From NCBI RefSeq assembly GCF_015207455.1, contig NZ_JADEWV010000010.1:1-57100 (forward strand): DNA of 57,100 bases, given 5' to 3'. Every line of letters begins with the position of its first letter. Position 1 is the stretch's first letter. This DNA is from Microcoleus sp. LEGE 07076 (GTDB taxonomy: Bacteria > Cyanobacteriota > Cyanobacteriia > Cyanobacteriales > Microcoleaceae). The translations under genes were made by a program, and so were the position numbers. The notes under the pieces were generated by a model that was not told where the DNA came from, did no database searches, and was given only the letters and a program-made list of their open reading frames with translations. Positions 7,984-17,446 of this stretch are shown piece after piece.

Positions 7984-9314
7984 TATTCTTGATTAAGCGT
8001 CAATAAATAGCCTTCGTGAACCTTAAAATTAGGGATGACATAATTCAAGTTATTTCCCCCAACCGAAATTTCTTCTTCTTTAACCGTGACAAGCTTTGGC
8101 ACAGCGCCTTCTAGATTGTTAGGAATCTTCTCTAATTTCAGACTAATTTTCTGACCTTTTTCAATACCTAGCTGCCGCAAATTGGCAAGATTTAAGGTAA
8201 GAGTTGCTGCTGAGGAATAATTGGGATCGAAATAACCTAAAAGTACCTGTGCTTTACCTTCAGGATTTGACTTGCTGGCTAAAGCGACAAGGCGATCGTT
8301 ATCCGATCGGCTAAGCACCCGCGAATTCACTCCGTCAGCGTAAGCTTTGTATGTCCACCAAGCCGCCCTCGGCTCAAAAGTATTAGGAGTCACCATCCCG
8401 CTCAGCGTATTATTGAAGCAATTACTAACTTTTTGAGCTCCGGTTGTATCCCAACAAGCCCTACAAGCACCATCAGCTTTTGCAAACTCTAAGTTAGACA
8501 AATAACCTAAAATTTCCCCTGGCTGATATTGAGCTAATTCGCCAACAATTTCGTTGACATAAATTTTTTGCAATTTCAGTTCCTTGTAAAATGGACTTTG
8601 TTGAAAATTGCGCTTGGCATCGAACACGTGGTCGTCCACAAATAAAATTATGGTATCGTTGAGTTCGTGCCAAGCTAAGAAATTTACTTCCAGTTTGTTA
8701 GCTTTGCAGTAATCAAGAAAAGCCCTTAAATATTCTTTGTTGTAAGTGCTAATGCTCGGCCCGCCAATCACCGCTGACGGCCCCAATTCTTCCCGCAAAA
8801 TTTTGTAAGCTCTTTTGTAGGTTTCAAAGAATTGTTCTCTGCTTCCTTTCCAAAACGGGTTAGCTAAATCTGGTTCGTTCCATACATCCCAAATAATTTT
8901 TTTGCCTTTATTTTGTTGGGCTAACTGTCGGATGAATGCTTCCCACGCGGGATAATCTTGATAGGGCCAGCCTTTGGGGTTGCTGCCGTAGCCCCAGAGG
9001 TCGCTAACTAATAGTTGAAATTCGGCTCCGCTGGCAATCACTCGATCGTAAATATCGAGCCTTCCCGCCCGCCACAGCTTCGGCTGCAAGGGTTTGATTA
9101 AGTTGTCTGGGGGCTTGCTGGGGTCGATGCCGTGCAAGATGCCGCTCATGGACGTTATACCGGTGGCTGGTTGTCCAAAATCGACTGTGATGTTCGATCG
9201 CACTTGAGCAATACTTGGTTGCTGCCCAAAATAGGCGATTAACAGGACAGTTATCGCAGCCAAGCAAATTGGCAGCAGCTTGTTAATAGGTTTGAACTTG
9301 AAGGTGAATTGCAT
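7983..9314 (-). CDS. Membrane-anchored glycoside hydrolase-like protein (GH39/GH-A clan-like)
   Basis: This 443-residue protein has an N-terminal hydrophobic segment (about 12-30) that serves as a signal or anchor, placing the catalytic part outside the cytoplasmic membrane. IIWDVWNEPDLANPFW carries the Asn-Glu-Pro acid/base motif of clan A glycosidases, and KIYVNEIVGE may hold the nucleophile glutamate. The overall pattern resembles xylosidase/GH39-like proteins; the substrate is unknown. I chose the ATG at 9314, because the open frame reaches a TTG at 9356 but the signal peptide starts sensibly at 9314. Its place next to a multi-domain glycosyltransferase suggests a role in extracellular polysaccharide trimming, which is inference. 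Confidence 0.75.
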   Translation of the reverse strand: MQFTFKFKPINKLLPICLAAITVLLIAYFGQQPSIAQVRSNITVDFGQPATGITSMSGILHGIDPSKPPDNLIKPLQPKLWRAGRLDIYDRVIASGAEFQLLVSDLWGYGSNPKGWPYQDYPAWEAFIRQLAQQNKGKKIIWDVWNEPDLANPFWKGSREQFFETYKRAYKILREELGPSAVIGGPSISTYNKEYLRAFLDYCKANKLEVNFLAWHELNDTIILFVDDHVFDAKRNFQQSPFYKELKLQKIYVNEIVGELAQYQPGEILGYLSNLEFAKADGACRACWDTTGAQKVSNCFNNTLSGMVTPNTFEPRAAWWTYKAYADGVNSRVLSRSDNDRLVALASKSNPEGKAQVLLGYFDPNYSSAATLTLNLANLRQLGIEKGQKISLKLEKIPNNLEGAVPKLVTVKEEEISVGGNNLNYVIPNFKVHEGYLLTLNQE

Positions 9315-9366
9315 ATTGTATTTGCTGGCGAAGTGAACAACAGGAATAAAGTACAAATATTAGTAA

Positions 9367-9520
9367 GTTTGTAGTGAGGACTTTAGTTTTTTCTAAAAAA
9401 TTTTAGATAACAAGGACTTCAGTCCTTACTACAAACCAATTTTCTCTAGGCTTTGTAGTGAGGACTTCAGTCCTCTCTATAATATTTTAGCTAATAAGGA
9501 GTAAAGTCCTTACTACAAAC
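9367..9520. repeat. Two tandem copies of the 'GTTTGTAGTGAGGA' hairpin repeat
   Basis: Two adjacent inverted repeats (9367-9436 and 9450-9520) each begin with a GTAGTGAGGACTT arm and end with TCCTTACTACAAAC. They fill most of the spacer between the glycosidase-like and glycosyltransferase genes, both of which read leftward. They belong to the same family as the copies at 7889-7983. Confidence 0.85.
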
Positions 9521-9550
9521 AGATTTTTAGGAATCGATTCTCAAACAGGA

Positions 9551-12500
9551 TTAACGAACAGACAAGGCAACTTCAAAACCCTGGATTGATTCTATCAATT
9601 CTTGCCAAGCTTCTGAATTAGTTAGCGAATAAGTATCGAGTTTAACATTCTTTTCGGCAGATAGTGTCACAAAATTCGTAATCCAGCTCAAAATAGTTTC
9701 CGTTGAAAACAGCGGCGTGCATTTCCAAGATAACTGCAACTTCTCCACCATTCCGGACATATCTCCGCGATCGAAAGCTTGCCATGCCTGCCATACTAGA
9801 TAATAGTAATTGAGCATACTGTCAACTTGCTGAATCTGCTTTTGGACTTTGGGGGCGATCCTCTTCGTTGGCGCAGCCCCCGTAGGGGCGGGCTTTCCTT
9901 CGGATCGCTTCGCTAACGCTAACGCAAATTTGTCTGGATTGCTGCTAGCAGATAAGACTTGTGCGATCACTTCTGCGTATTCCACAAGCATCCGTTCTTC
10001 CTTGAACATTTCGGCAGCCCGCAGTTTGCAAGCTTGTCCTGCAAGCCGCCGCAATTCGGGATTTTGCGCCCATAGTTCTACCGTTTCTGCTAACTCTCGT
10101 GCTGTCTGTTTCGGGTCAATTTTTGGGTCGGCGATTAACTTTCCGGTGTCTCCCAACTCTTCGGGAATGCCGCTGACTGCTGTAGCAATTACGGGCAGTT
10201 CTTTCGCCATTGCTTCCATAATTGCTAGCGGCATTCCTTCGGCTTCGGAAGATAAAATAAAGATGTCGCTGGCATCCAACCAATCGGCAATATCCCACCG
10301 CTGTCCCAAAAATTTAACTTTTTCGGTGACTCCTAATTCGCTAACAGTTGCTTTCAATTCCGGTTCCATATTGTCGTGAGTGGCAGAACCGGGGCCGGCC
10401 CACACAAAGTATAGCTGCGGCCAAATTGGCAGATTTTTTAGTTGGGCGATCGCCTGCAATTGATACTGATATCCTTTAATTGGAGTCAGTCTCGCCGCCG
10501 TGAAACAAACCACAGCTTCTTCGGGGATGCCTTGTTCTTGGCGCAAGCGTTGGCGGTTGGAAAGATTGGGCGGTTTAAAATAACTTTCCGGCCTGCCGTA
10601 ATAAATTACTTTTCCCTGTTCCAGAGGTGTTTTAAACAAACTCTTGAACAAGTTTAAATTTTCGTGGGAAACAGCGATGACGGATTTGGCTAAATCGTAC
10701 TGATAGGCGACTGCATCGAAATAGGGAATCCGATCGCCGCGGTTGAAAGTTTGATAAGTGCGATCGATATAACCGAGAGTAATTACGTAAGGTATGTTTT
10801 GCTTAATTGCAACTTGTTTTGCAGCAAAATTTGCGATCGGCCAGCCGTCGCTAAATATAATTAAATCCGGTTGAGCTTCCGCGTAAATTCTTTCAGCATC
10901 CGCACAATTGTAAGCAATTCGCAAAAACTCCTTCATTGTGTCGAACTCCAGCCAAATATGCTCGATACCTAGCTGCTGCTGTTCGGTAATTAAAGGATTA
11001 GAAGTTTTAGTTTGCACGCTAGTAACTCGGTAGCCGTCGGCTGCTAATTTGCAAAGCAGCGAGTGGTTGAATTGCGCTAAACCGCCGATTCCGTGGTCTT
11101 CTGCGTACAGGAGTACGTGCCCTGCAAGCTTGCGGTAATTTGAACTAGGGGCCGATTTAAATTGATAGGTATTGTTGACAGCCTCTACAACTATGTCTTG
11201 CCATTCTGGTAAATTGGTCAAGGCATAAGCATCAAAAGTATTGCTGTATTCTTCCGAAGAAACTCTAAAAGTTTCCAACCATTTAAACACAGTTTCCGAG
11301 CCAGTAAAAGGAGTATAGTACAGAGATTTTTGCAGGCACTCGACCATTTCAGCCAAATATCCATCGCGGTACATCCGCCACGCTATCCATACTAAACATT
11401 TGTAACGTTCTGCCTTTTTTAGTTGGCGTATGCGATCGGGCAAATCGGGTCTAGCAAAAAATTGTTCCATCACAATTTCCATACTTTGCATTACTTTTGG
11501 CCCGCCGGACATCAGATTTTTATCGTGCTGGCGGTAGCAGGTTAATATCTCTTTCAACCAAGCACATTTGCAGCCTTTTAAAGCCAAACGTAAAGCAAAA
11601 TCTAAATCTTCGGTTGGCGGAAAACGAGGGTCAAAACCGCCCAGACGTTGCCACCATTCGCGCCGCACCATCATAGCGCTGGGACGCACGCTTTTGTACA
11701 GGACAAACGTTTCTAAATCTAAGTTGGGCGACTCTTCCCAAGGCACGGATGCGTAGATATCTTTTCCAGTTTCATCAACCATCAACCAGCCATTTTGTAC
11801 CATCCCTAAAGAGGGGTCAGCTTCAAAACAAGCAATTTGTTTGGCGAGTTTTTCTGGCAGGAAAAAGTCGTCGGCATCCAGAAAAGCTAAGAATTCGCCT
11901 TTGGCAAGTTCGCAAGCGCGATTGCGGGCTATTGCTGCTCCTTGATTTTCCTGATAGACGTACTGAATTATGTCGCGGTAAGTATTTAAAACTTGGCTCG
12001 TACTGTCGGTTGAACCGTCGTCTATGACAATGATTTCCCAGTCTTGGTAAGTTTGATTGATGGCGCTTTCTACAGCTCTGGTAATGTAACGTTCGCAGTT
12101 GTATGCTGGGATAATGACGCTGACTGTGGGTTTTTTTGAGGAAAGTATGCTAGCCATTAATTTTTTCCATTCTGATAGGTTTCTTAATACTTGAAGATCG
12201 ATTTTGCGCCCGTAAGATTGGGCAATAGCGCCCAGACGTTTGAGCCAATCTGTAACTGTATTTTTGGGCTTATAGGGACTGTAGCGGAGAGATTCTTGGA
12301 AGAAGTCAACCGCTTCTACTGGATAGTTACTATAGTACAATTGCCACGCCATCCAAGTCAATGCTTCGTAGAAAGCCGGATTTTCTAATTCGCGGATGTG
12401 CTGCGGCAAGTCGGGTTTTGCGAAAAATTGCTGTTTTAAGGTTATAAAAAGATTTGCTTGTTTTAGGGCTTTTTTTATTGATACATTTTTGTCGTGCTGG

Positions 12501-13120
12501 CGGTAGGATACTGTGACTTGTGGCAGCCAAGCTGCTTCGCAACCCAGCACTGCTAAACGCAGCACTAAATCGGAATCGTCTACTGAATCAAACTCTGAGT
12601 TAAACCCGCCTGCTGTTTCCAGCCACTGGCGCGAAAACATCATGGCGCTGGGCAGTACGGGCATTTGTACTATCCAAGTTTCTAAGTTTAATTTGGGGAG
12701 ATACAGCCAAGGTGTTACATCGGAAATTGCGTCGCCTTGCTCGTTAACTAAACGCCAGCCGCTGTTGACAATTCCTAAAGATGGTGAGGAGCGAAACAGT
12801 GCTATTTGTGCTGCTAATTTATCTGGTTCAAAGAAGTCGTCTTGATCTAAAAAAGCAATAAATTCGCCTTTGGCTTCCTGAATTCCTCGGTTGCGGGCGG
12901 CTGCTACTCCTTGGTTTTCCTGATATACATAGCGAATTTTGTTGAGATAAGGCTGCAATACTTGATTTGTCTCATCTGTGGAACCGTCGTCTACAATGAT
13001 AATTTCTCGATCGGTAAAAGTTTGGGCTAGGACGCTTTCTAGGGCTTGCGCGATGTAGCGATCGCCATTGTATGCTGGTATAATTACGCTGATTAGCGGT
13101 GTCTGAGTGGCTGCTGACAT
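9551..13120 (-). CDS. Three-domain glycosyltransferase (GT2-GT2-GT4)
   Basis: This 1189-residue cytoplasmic protein contains two GT2-type domains (about 8-240 and 332-560), each with VSVIIPAYN, IIVIDDGSTD and AFLDADDFF-like nucleotide-sugar motifs. A GT4 domain follows (about 680-1050) with FTAARLTPIKG, FLGQRWDIADWL and SSEAEGMPLAIMEAMA. Each catalytic domain is followed by a related helical segment of about 90 residues (near 240-325, 560-655 and 1100-1185; examples begin FFAKPDLP, FFARPDLP, YYYLVWQAW). Such fusions assemble polysaccharide or decorate surface proteins. The linker around residues 1065-1090 is encoded by an inserted palindromic repeat (9854-9918). It is divergent from the TPR-methyltransferase gene. 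Confidence 0.92.
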   Translation of the reverse strand: MSAATQTPLISVIIPAYNGDRYIAQALESVLAQTFTDREIIIVDDGSTDETNQVLQPYLNKIRYVYQENQGVAAARNRGIQEAKGEFIAFLDQDDFFEPDKLAAQIALFRSSPSLGIVNSGWRLVNEQGDAISDVTPWLYLPKLNLETWIVQMPVLPSAMMFSRQWLETAGGFNSEFDSVDDSDLVLRLAVLGCEAAWLPQVTVSYRQHDKNVSIKKALKQANLFITLKQQFFAKPDLPQHIRELENPAFYEALTWMAWQLYYSNYPVEAVDFFQESLRYSPYKPKNTVTDWLKRLGAIAQSYGRKIDLQVLRNLSEWKKLMASILSSKKPTVSVIIPAYNCERYITRAVESAINQTYQDWEIIVIDDGSTDSTSQVLNTYRDIIQYVYQENQGAAIARNRACELAKGEFLAFLDADDFFLPEKLAKQIACFEADPSLGMVQNGWLMVDETGKDIYASVPWEESPNLDLETFVLYKSVRPSAMMVRREWWQRLGGFDPRFPPTEDLDFALRLALKGCKCAWLKEILTCYRQHDKNLMSGGPKVMQSMEIVMEQFFARPDLPDRIRQLKKAERYKCLVWIAWRMYRDGYLAEMVECLQKSLYYTPFTGSETVFKWLETFRVSSEEYSNTFDAYALTNLPEWQDIVVEAVNNTYQFKSAPSSNYRKLAGHVLLYAEDHGIGGLAQFNHSLLCKLAADGYRVTSVQTKTSNPLITEQQQLGIEHIWLEFDTMKEFLRIAYNCADAERIYAEAQPDLIIFSDGWPIANFAAKQVAIKQNIPYVITLGYIDRTYQTFNRGDRIPYFDAVAYQYDLAKSVIAVSHENLNLFKSLFKTPLEQGKVIYYGRPESYFKPPNLSNRQRLRQEQGIPEEAVVCFTAARLTPIKGYQYQLQAIAQLKNLPIWPQLYFVWAGPGSATHDNMEPELKATVSELGVTEKVKFLGQRWDIADWLDASDIFILSSEAEGMPLAIMEAMAKELPVIATAVSGIPEELGDTGKLIADPKIDPKQTARELAETVELWAQNPELRRLAGQACKLRAAEMFKEERMLVEYAEVIAQVLSASSNPDKFALALAKRSEGKPAPTGAAPTKRIAPKVQKQIQQVDSMLNYYYLVWQAWQAFDRGDMSGMVEKLQLSWKCTPLFSTETILSWITNFVTLSAEKNVKLDTYSLTNSEAWQELIESIQGFEVALSVR
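9854..9918. repeat. Palindromic repeat element inside a coding region (copy 2)
   Basis: Within the glycosyltransferase gene, a GC-rich palindromic stretch running from GGCGATCCTCTTCG to GCTTCGCTAACG encodes an in-frame Ala/Pro/Thr-rich linker (AKRSEGKPAPTGAAPTKR). Both ends match, in inverse orientation, the element at 5231-5259. It is inserted between the GT4 domain and the last helical module, where extra residues are tolerated. Confidence 0.75.
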
Positions 13121-13413
13121 TGTTTACCTTGCTGTTAACCTGTTGCTATCTTAGTTTAATCCAAATTGGTTTTTACCTCACTTAGCGGCACTATTGTTTA
13201 TAACAGGCTTTCGGGCCTGTTCCACAAATGGTATAATTTATTTGAGTTTATACTCAAGTTCTATTAGGCAAATTTCCTCAAAATTGGATCGGAAAAATCC
13301 CGTGGAGGTTATTGGTATTGACACCTAGGGAGATGTCTCAGGGCGAGTGGTAAACTAGACAAGTTTTGCCCTAAATTTATACAGGTCATTATTACTAAAC
13401 AGGAACGCAAAAA
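13121..13413. other. Divergent promoter region between glycosyltransferase and TPR-methyltransferase
   Basis: This spacer of about 290 bp must drive both genes. It contains a partial copy of the 'ACAGGCTTTCGGGCCTGTTCCACAA' repeat (13204-13229), also found at 5660-5690. No unambiguous promoter pair or operator was recognised. Confidence 0.5.
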
Positions 13414-15732
13414 GTGAATCCAGAAATAGCAGCCGTTGATTGTCAACAACAGGCAGAAATATATTTAGTTTTAGGGAAGTTGGAGGAGGCGATCGCACTT
13501 TGCCACCAAATTCTCGCATCCCACCCCGATTCTGCCGAGACTTGCAAAACCCTCGGGAAGGCGCTGCAAGCTCAGGGTAATCTAGAAGACGCAAGGTATT
13601 GGTATAAAGTTGCGATCGCCCACAAACCGGATTTTGCCGAAGCTTTTGCCAACCTCGGCACTCTCTGCGCTAGTTTGCAACAGTGGCAAGAGGCGATCGC
13701 CTATTACCAAAAAGCTATATCCCTGCAACCCGACGTTGCAGGATTTTACCGCAATTTGAGTCGCATATTTACCCAACTAGGTCAAGCTGACGAAGCAGCA
13801 GATTGCTGGTATCAAGCACTTTTGGTAGAACCAGTAGAAATAGCGTCAGAATATCTCGATTTGGGCAATACTTTGTTGGCACTCAACAAGCCCCAAAAAG
13901 CCATAATTTGTTACCACAGGACGATTTATTTAAACTCTAGCTGTTGTGAAGCTTACTGCAAATTAGCGGAAGCTGCTACCCAACTAAAACAGTGGGACGA
14001 GGCTATTTTTAACTACCGGAAAGCTATTAAACTTCAGCCGGATATTTCTGAATATTATTACAAACTAGGCAATGTTTTGAGAGCAAAGAATCTTTGGTGT
14101 GAGGCAGAAAAAGCCTACCGAGAAAGTATTGAATTAAATCCAAATTCATTTTGGTGTTACTCCAATTTAGGCGCAGTTTTGCTGGAATTAGAACAATGGC
14201 AAGAAGCTGTAATTGTCTACCGCACTGCTGTGGAAATTAACCCGGATTTTTCTTGGTCTTACTACAGCATCGGCGAAGCTTGCGGTAAATTAGAAAAATG
14301 GTCGGAATCCGTCGCAGCCTACCAGCGCGCTGTTGAACTAGACCCAAATTTTTCTGGCTCTTTTCACAAGTTGGGAGATGCGCTTTTTCAACTAGAAAAA
14401 TGGTCGGAAGCTGCGGCAGCCTACCAAAGGGCGATCGCCCTTAATTCCGAATTCTTTTGGTCTCATTATAATTTAGCTTTGAGTTTAGTTAAACTCCAGG
14501 AATGGTTGGCAGCAACCTTCGCTTACCAGCGGGCGATCGAACTCAATCCAGATTTTTTTTGGACTTACCACAATTTAGGAGAAGCGCTGTTGAAAACCCA
14601 GCAGTGGAAAGCCGCAGCTAATGCTTATCAGCGCGCTATTGAACTCAACCCAAATTTTGCTTGGTCTTATTACAATTTAGGCGATGCTTTGACCCAGCAG
14701 CACGACTGGAACGAGGCTGTTTGGGCTTACCTGAGTGCGCTGCAAATCGAACCCGCTCTCCCTAAAATTTACACCAAGTTGGGCGATGCTTTGCTCAAAA
14801 GAACTTCAGCAAATTTAGACGCAGCAACCAGCTACTATCACCACGCATTGCAGCCGCTGCACTCTCCTGAATTTTACTGCGAAATTGCCCAAAAGTTTGC
14901 CGAGAGCGATCGGCTTGACGAAGCGGCTGTTTTGTACGTGATGGCATTAGAAGTCCGGCCCAAAGATGCAGCAATATCCGCAAAATTAGCGGAAATTTTA
15001 GAGATAAAACATCAAAGTGGCGATCGCAGTATATTATTAGAGTTAGAAACTGACGATATTCGCGATCGCTACATTGCCCGAGTGGTCAAAAATCGCACTT
15101 TTGCAGAAGTCGGGGGATTGTGGGGAACCGTCAACGAAAAAGTCTCTGTAGCAAACAAATATGGTGCAATTTCTCTAACAATGATTGATGTCACGCCCGC
15201 ATCTCGACCGTTTTGGCAAGATTTTCGCGATCGCATGGCAAGTTTAAATATTGCTAACTATAATTGTATCAGTCAAGATATAACTCAGATTCAGCCTGCA
15301 GAAATTGGTAAGCCCTATGATGTAGTCCACTGTGCAGGAGTTTTGTACCATCACCCACACCCTTTGCAAATTTTAATCAGCTTGCGTCAAATAACAGGGC
15401 AGTATTTAATCTTAACTTCAGCTATTACCCAAGAAGTTATAGAAAACGAGCGGGGACGCTACGAAATTCCAGCTTCTGGGGTAATCTTCATTCCCGCTTT
15501 GGGCGAAGCAGAACGAGCTATCTTAACAGCTTACTGGCAGCAGTACACCTACGGCACACCAATTCTCGGAGTAATTGAGAAAGCAGTTTTTGACACCAAC
15601 GACTTTGGGCCGTGGTGGTGGCTGCCTACAGCTTCTGCGTTAGAATCTATGTGCAAAGTAGCTGGATTTAAAGTTTTAGATAAAGGATTGACTTGGTACA
15701 ATAACGCTCTGACTCTATTGCTGGAGGTTTAA
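13414..15732 (+). CDS. TPR repeat protein with C-terminal methyltransferase-like domain
   Basis: This 772-residue protein has about fourteen tetratricopeptide repeats (residues 10-530) with the usual 34-residue period and strongly conserved units such as AIELNPDFFWTYHNLGEAL. A SAM-methyltransferase-like domain follows (about 550-772) with YDVVHCAGVLYHHPHPLQ resembling motif IV of methyltransferase 11/23-type enzymes. The glycine-rich motif I is weak (FAEVGGLWG), so activity is uncertain. The start codon is GTG. The head-to-head arrangement with a multi-domain glycosyltransferase suggests they act together in glycan synthesis or modification; TPR-methyltransferase proteins are common in such cyanobacterial clusters. 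Confidence 0.85.
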   Translation: MNPEIAAVDCQQQAEIYLVLGKLEEAIALCHQILASHPDSAETCKTLGKALQAQGNLEDARYWYKVAIAHKPDFAEAFANLGTLCASLQQWQEAIAYYQKAISLQPDVAGFYRNLSRIFTQLGQADEAADCWYQALLVEPVEIASEYLDLGNTLLALNKPQKAIICYHRTIYLNSSCCEAYCKLAEAATQLKQWDEAIFNYRKAIKLQPDISEYYYKLGNVLRAKNLWCEAEKAYRESIELNPNSFWCYSNLGAVLLELEQWQEAVIVYRTAVEINPDFSWSYYSIGEACGKLEKWSESVAAYQRAVELDPNFSGSFHKLGDALFQLEKWSEAAAAYQRAIALNSEFFWSHYNLALSLVKLQEWLAATFAYQRAIELNPDFFWTYHNLGEALLKTQQWKAAANAYQRAIELNPNFAWSYYNLGDALTQQHDWNEAVWAYLSALQIEPALPKIYTKLGDALLKRTSANLDAATSYYHHALQPLHSPEFYCEIAQKFAESDRLDEAAVLYVMALEVRPKDAAISAKLAEILEIKHQSGDRSILLELETDDIRDRYIARVVKNRTFAEVGGLWGTVNEKVSVANKYGAISLTMIDVTPASRPFWQDFRDRMASLNIANYNCISQDITQIQPAEIGKPYDVVHCAGVLYHHPHPLQILISLRQITGQYLILTSAITQEVIENERGRYEIPASGVIFIPALGEAERAILTAYWQQYTYGTPILGVIEKAVFDTNDFGPWWWLPTASALESMCKVAGFKVLDKGLTWYNNALTLLLEV

Positions 15733-16153
15733 GGATTGAGCGACAAAGAATCACAGCTATTGCTGCTCAAAAAAGGCTAAAAGACTGGTTGATCAGCGAA
15801 TAACTCGTTTTATTTCCCCAATTATCCTACAAGTAAACAGTTTTTTTTGCACGAAGGATTAAAAAACAAAACATAGCAACCACAAGATGGTGAGGAAATT
15901 CTTAATTACTGAAACCCTTCCGAAAAATTCATTTTTCCTGCTAGCCTCTTCCTTTTTGGTTTGTCCTGCTTCCCGATCGCTAATGACTAATCACTAATGA
16001 TATCATATCCGATCGAGCGAAAAAAACGGATCGCGCGTGCGGAATTTAGTCCGCACGCGCGATCCAATCTTATTGTTGTCAATCGATAGGACACGATATG
16101 AACAATGACTAATGACTAATGACTAATGACTTTATTTTTACGGAAAATAATCA
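15733..16153. other. Spacer with perfect 16-bp hairpin and GACTAAT heptamer repeats
   Basis: This 421-bp spacer holds a perfect 16-bp inverted repeat with a 6-nt loop (16028-16043 and 16050-16065; arms begin GGATCGCGCGTGCGGA), a strong but T-tract-free hairpin. Heptamers ATGACTA are repeated four times at 16104-16131 directly before the next gene. The rest is AT-rich without a recognisable gene. Confidence 0.8.
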
Positions 16154-17446
16154 ATGAACAATCAGCAACGAGAAACGCCATTAGGAAACATTTTAGTAGT
16201 AGACGATACGCCAGAAAACCTGCGCCTGCTGTCTACAATGTTGACTCATCGGGGGTATGCTCCCCGCTGCGTGATTAACGGATCAATGGCTCTGAGAGCT
16301 TGCAATTCTAATCCGCCGGATTTGATTTTGCTCGACATCATGATGCCGGAAATGAACGGTTACGAAGTATGTCAGCACCTGAAATCTGAAGCAAAAACGA
16401 GGGAAATTCCCGTAATTTTTATCAGTGCCAAAGATGAAGTATTCGACAAAGTAAACGCATTTGCTGTGGGAGCAGTTGACTACATCAGCAAGCCTTTTCA
16501 GTTTGAAGAAGTGCTCGCCCGCATCGAAAGTCACCTCACGTTGCGGAATTTACAAAAGCAGCTAAAAGAACAAAATGTGGTGCTTCAAGAAGAAATTAGC
16601 AGCCGCTTAGCCGTAGAAAAAGTCCTTCACGAAAAAAACCAAATCCTGCAACAAGAAATCAGCAACCGCCTCGCCGTTGAAAAAGCTTTGCAAGATCAAA
16701 ATTTGCTTCTCCAAAAAGAGATTGCAAACCGCCAGAGGGCCGAATCGGCTCTATTAAAATCTAACCAAGAATTGGCGCGCTCAAATGCGGAACTCGAACA
16801 ATTTGCTTATGTGGCTTCTCACGATTTGCAAGCGCCTTTAGCAACAATTGCCAGCTACGCTCAACTTTTAGAAAAACGCTATAAAGACCAACTCGATAGT
16901 CAAGCTAGTAAGTTTATCGGCAATATTGTTCAAGGCTGCACGAGAATGCAAACTTTAATTGACGATTTGCTCGAATATTCGCGAGTTGGCCGCAGTCAGA
17001 AAGCTTTTCAACCAACAGATTGCAATCATGCAGTCCAGCACGCAATCGCTAATCTGCAAGGGGCTATCTGCGACAGTCAAGCAGTTGTTACCTACAGCGA
17101 ATTACCAAGTGTAATTGGTGATATTTCTCAGCTCGTACAGCTTTTTCAAAATTTAGTTAGCAATGCGATTAAATATTGCCACGATGTACCGCCTGTAGTT
17201 CATATTACCGCTGCAAAACAAAAGGAAAATTGGTTATTTTCTGTCTCGGATAATGGAATTGGGATTGCTCGACAGCATCAAGAACGCATTTTTCAAATTT
17301 TCCAGCGCTTGCACACTCCAAGAGAATATTCTGGGACAGGTATTGGTTTGGCAATTTGTCAAAAGATTGTGCAGCGTCACGGCGGATGTATTTGGGTGGA
17401 GTCACAACCGGGTCAAGGTTCAACTTTTCACTTTACTCTTTCTTAA
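16154..17446 (+). CDS. Response regulator-histidine kinase hybrid (REC-coiled coil-HisKA-HATPase)
   Basis: This 430-residue soluble protein has an N-terminal receiver domain (about 12-128; phospho-acceptor D61 in LILLDIMMPEMNGYE, conserved Lys in YISKPF). A coiled coil follows (about 130-205) made of three near-repeats of QEEISxRLAVEKxL. The HisKA domain has H223 in YVASHDLQAPL, and the catalytic domain has LFQNLVSNAIKYC, DNGIGI and GTGIGLAIC. The DLQAPL HisKA type is common in cyanobacterial and phytochrome-like kinases. There is no membrane segment, so it probably receives phosphate from another kinase or is regulated by its own receiver. It is followed by a second hybrid kinase 416 bp downstream. 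Confidence 0.93.
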   Translation: MNNQQRETPLGNILVVDDTPENLRLLSTMLTHRGYAPRCVINGSMALRACNSNPPDLILLDIMMPEMNGYEVCQHLKSEAKTREIPVIFISAKDEVFDKVNAFAVGAVDYISKPFQFEEVLARIESHLTLRNLQKQLKEQNVVLQEEISSRLAVEKVLHEKNQILQQEISNRLAVEKALQDQNLLLQKEIANRQRAESALLKSNQELARSNAELEQFAYVASHDLQAPLATIASYAQLLEKRYKDQLDSQASKFIGNIVQGCTRMQTLIDDLLEYSRVGRSQKAFQPTDCNHAVQHAIANLQGAICDSQAVVTYSELPSVIGDISQLVQLFQNLVSNAIKYCHDVPPVVHITAAKQKENWLFSVSDNGIGIARQHQERIFQIFQRLHTPREYSGTGIGLAICQKIVQRHGGCIWVESQPGQGSTFHFTLS

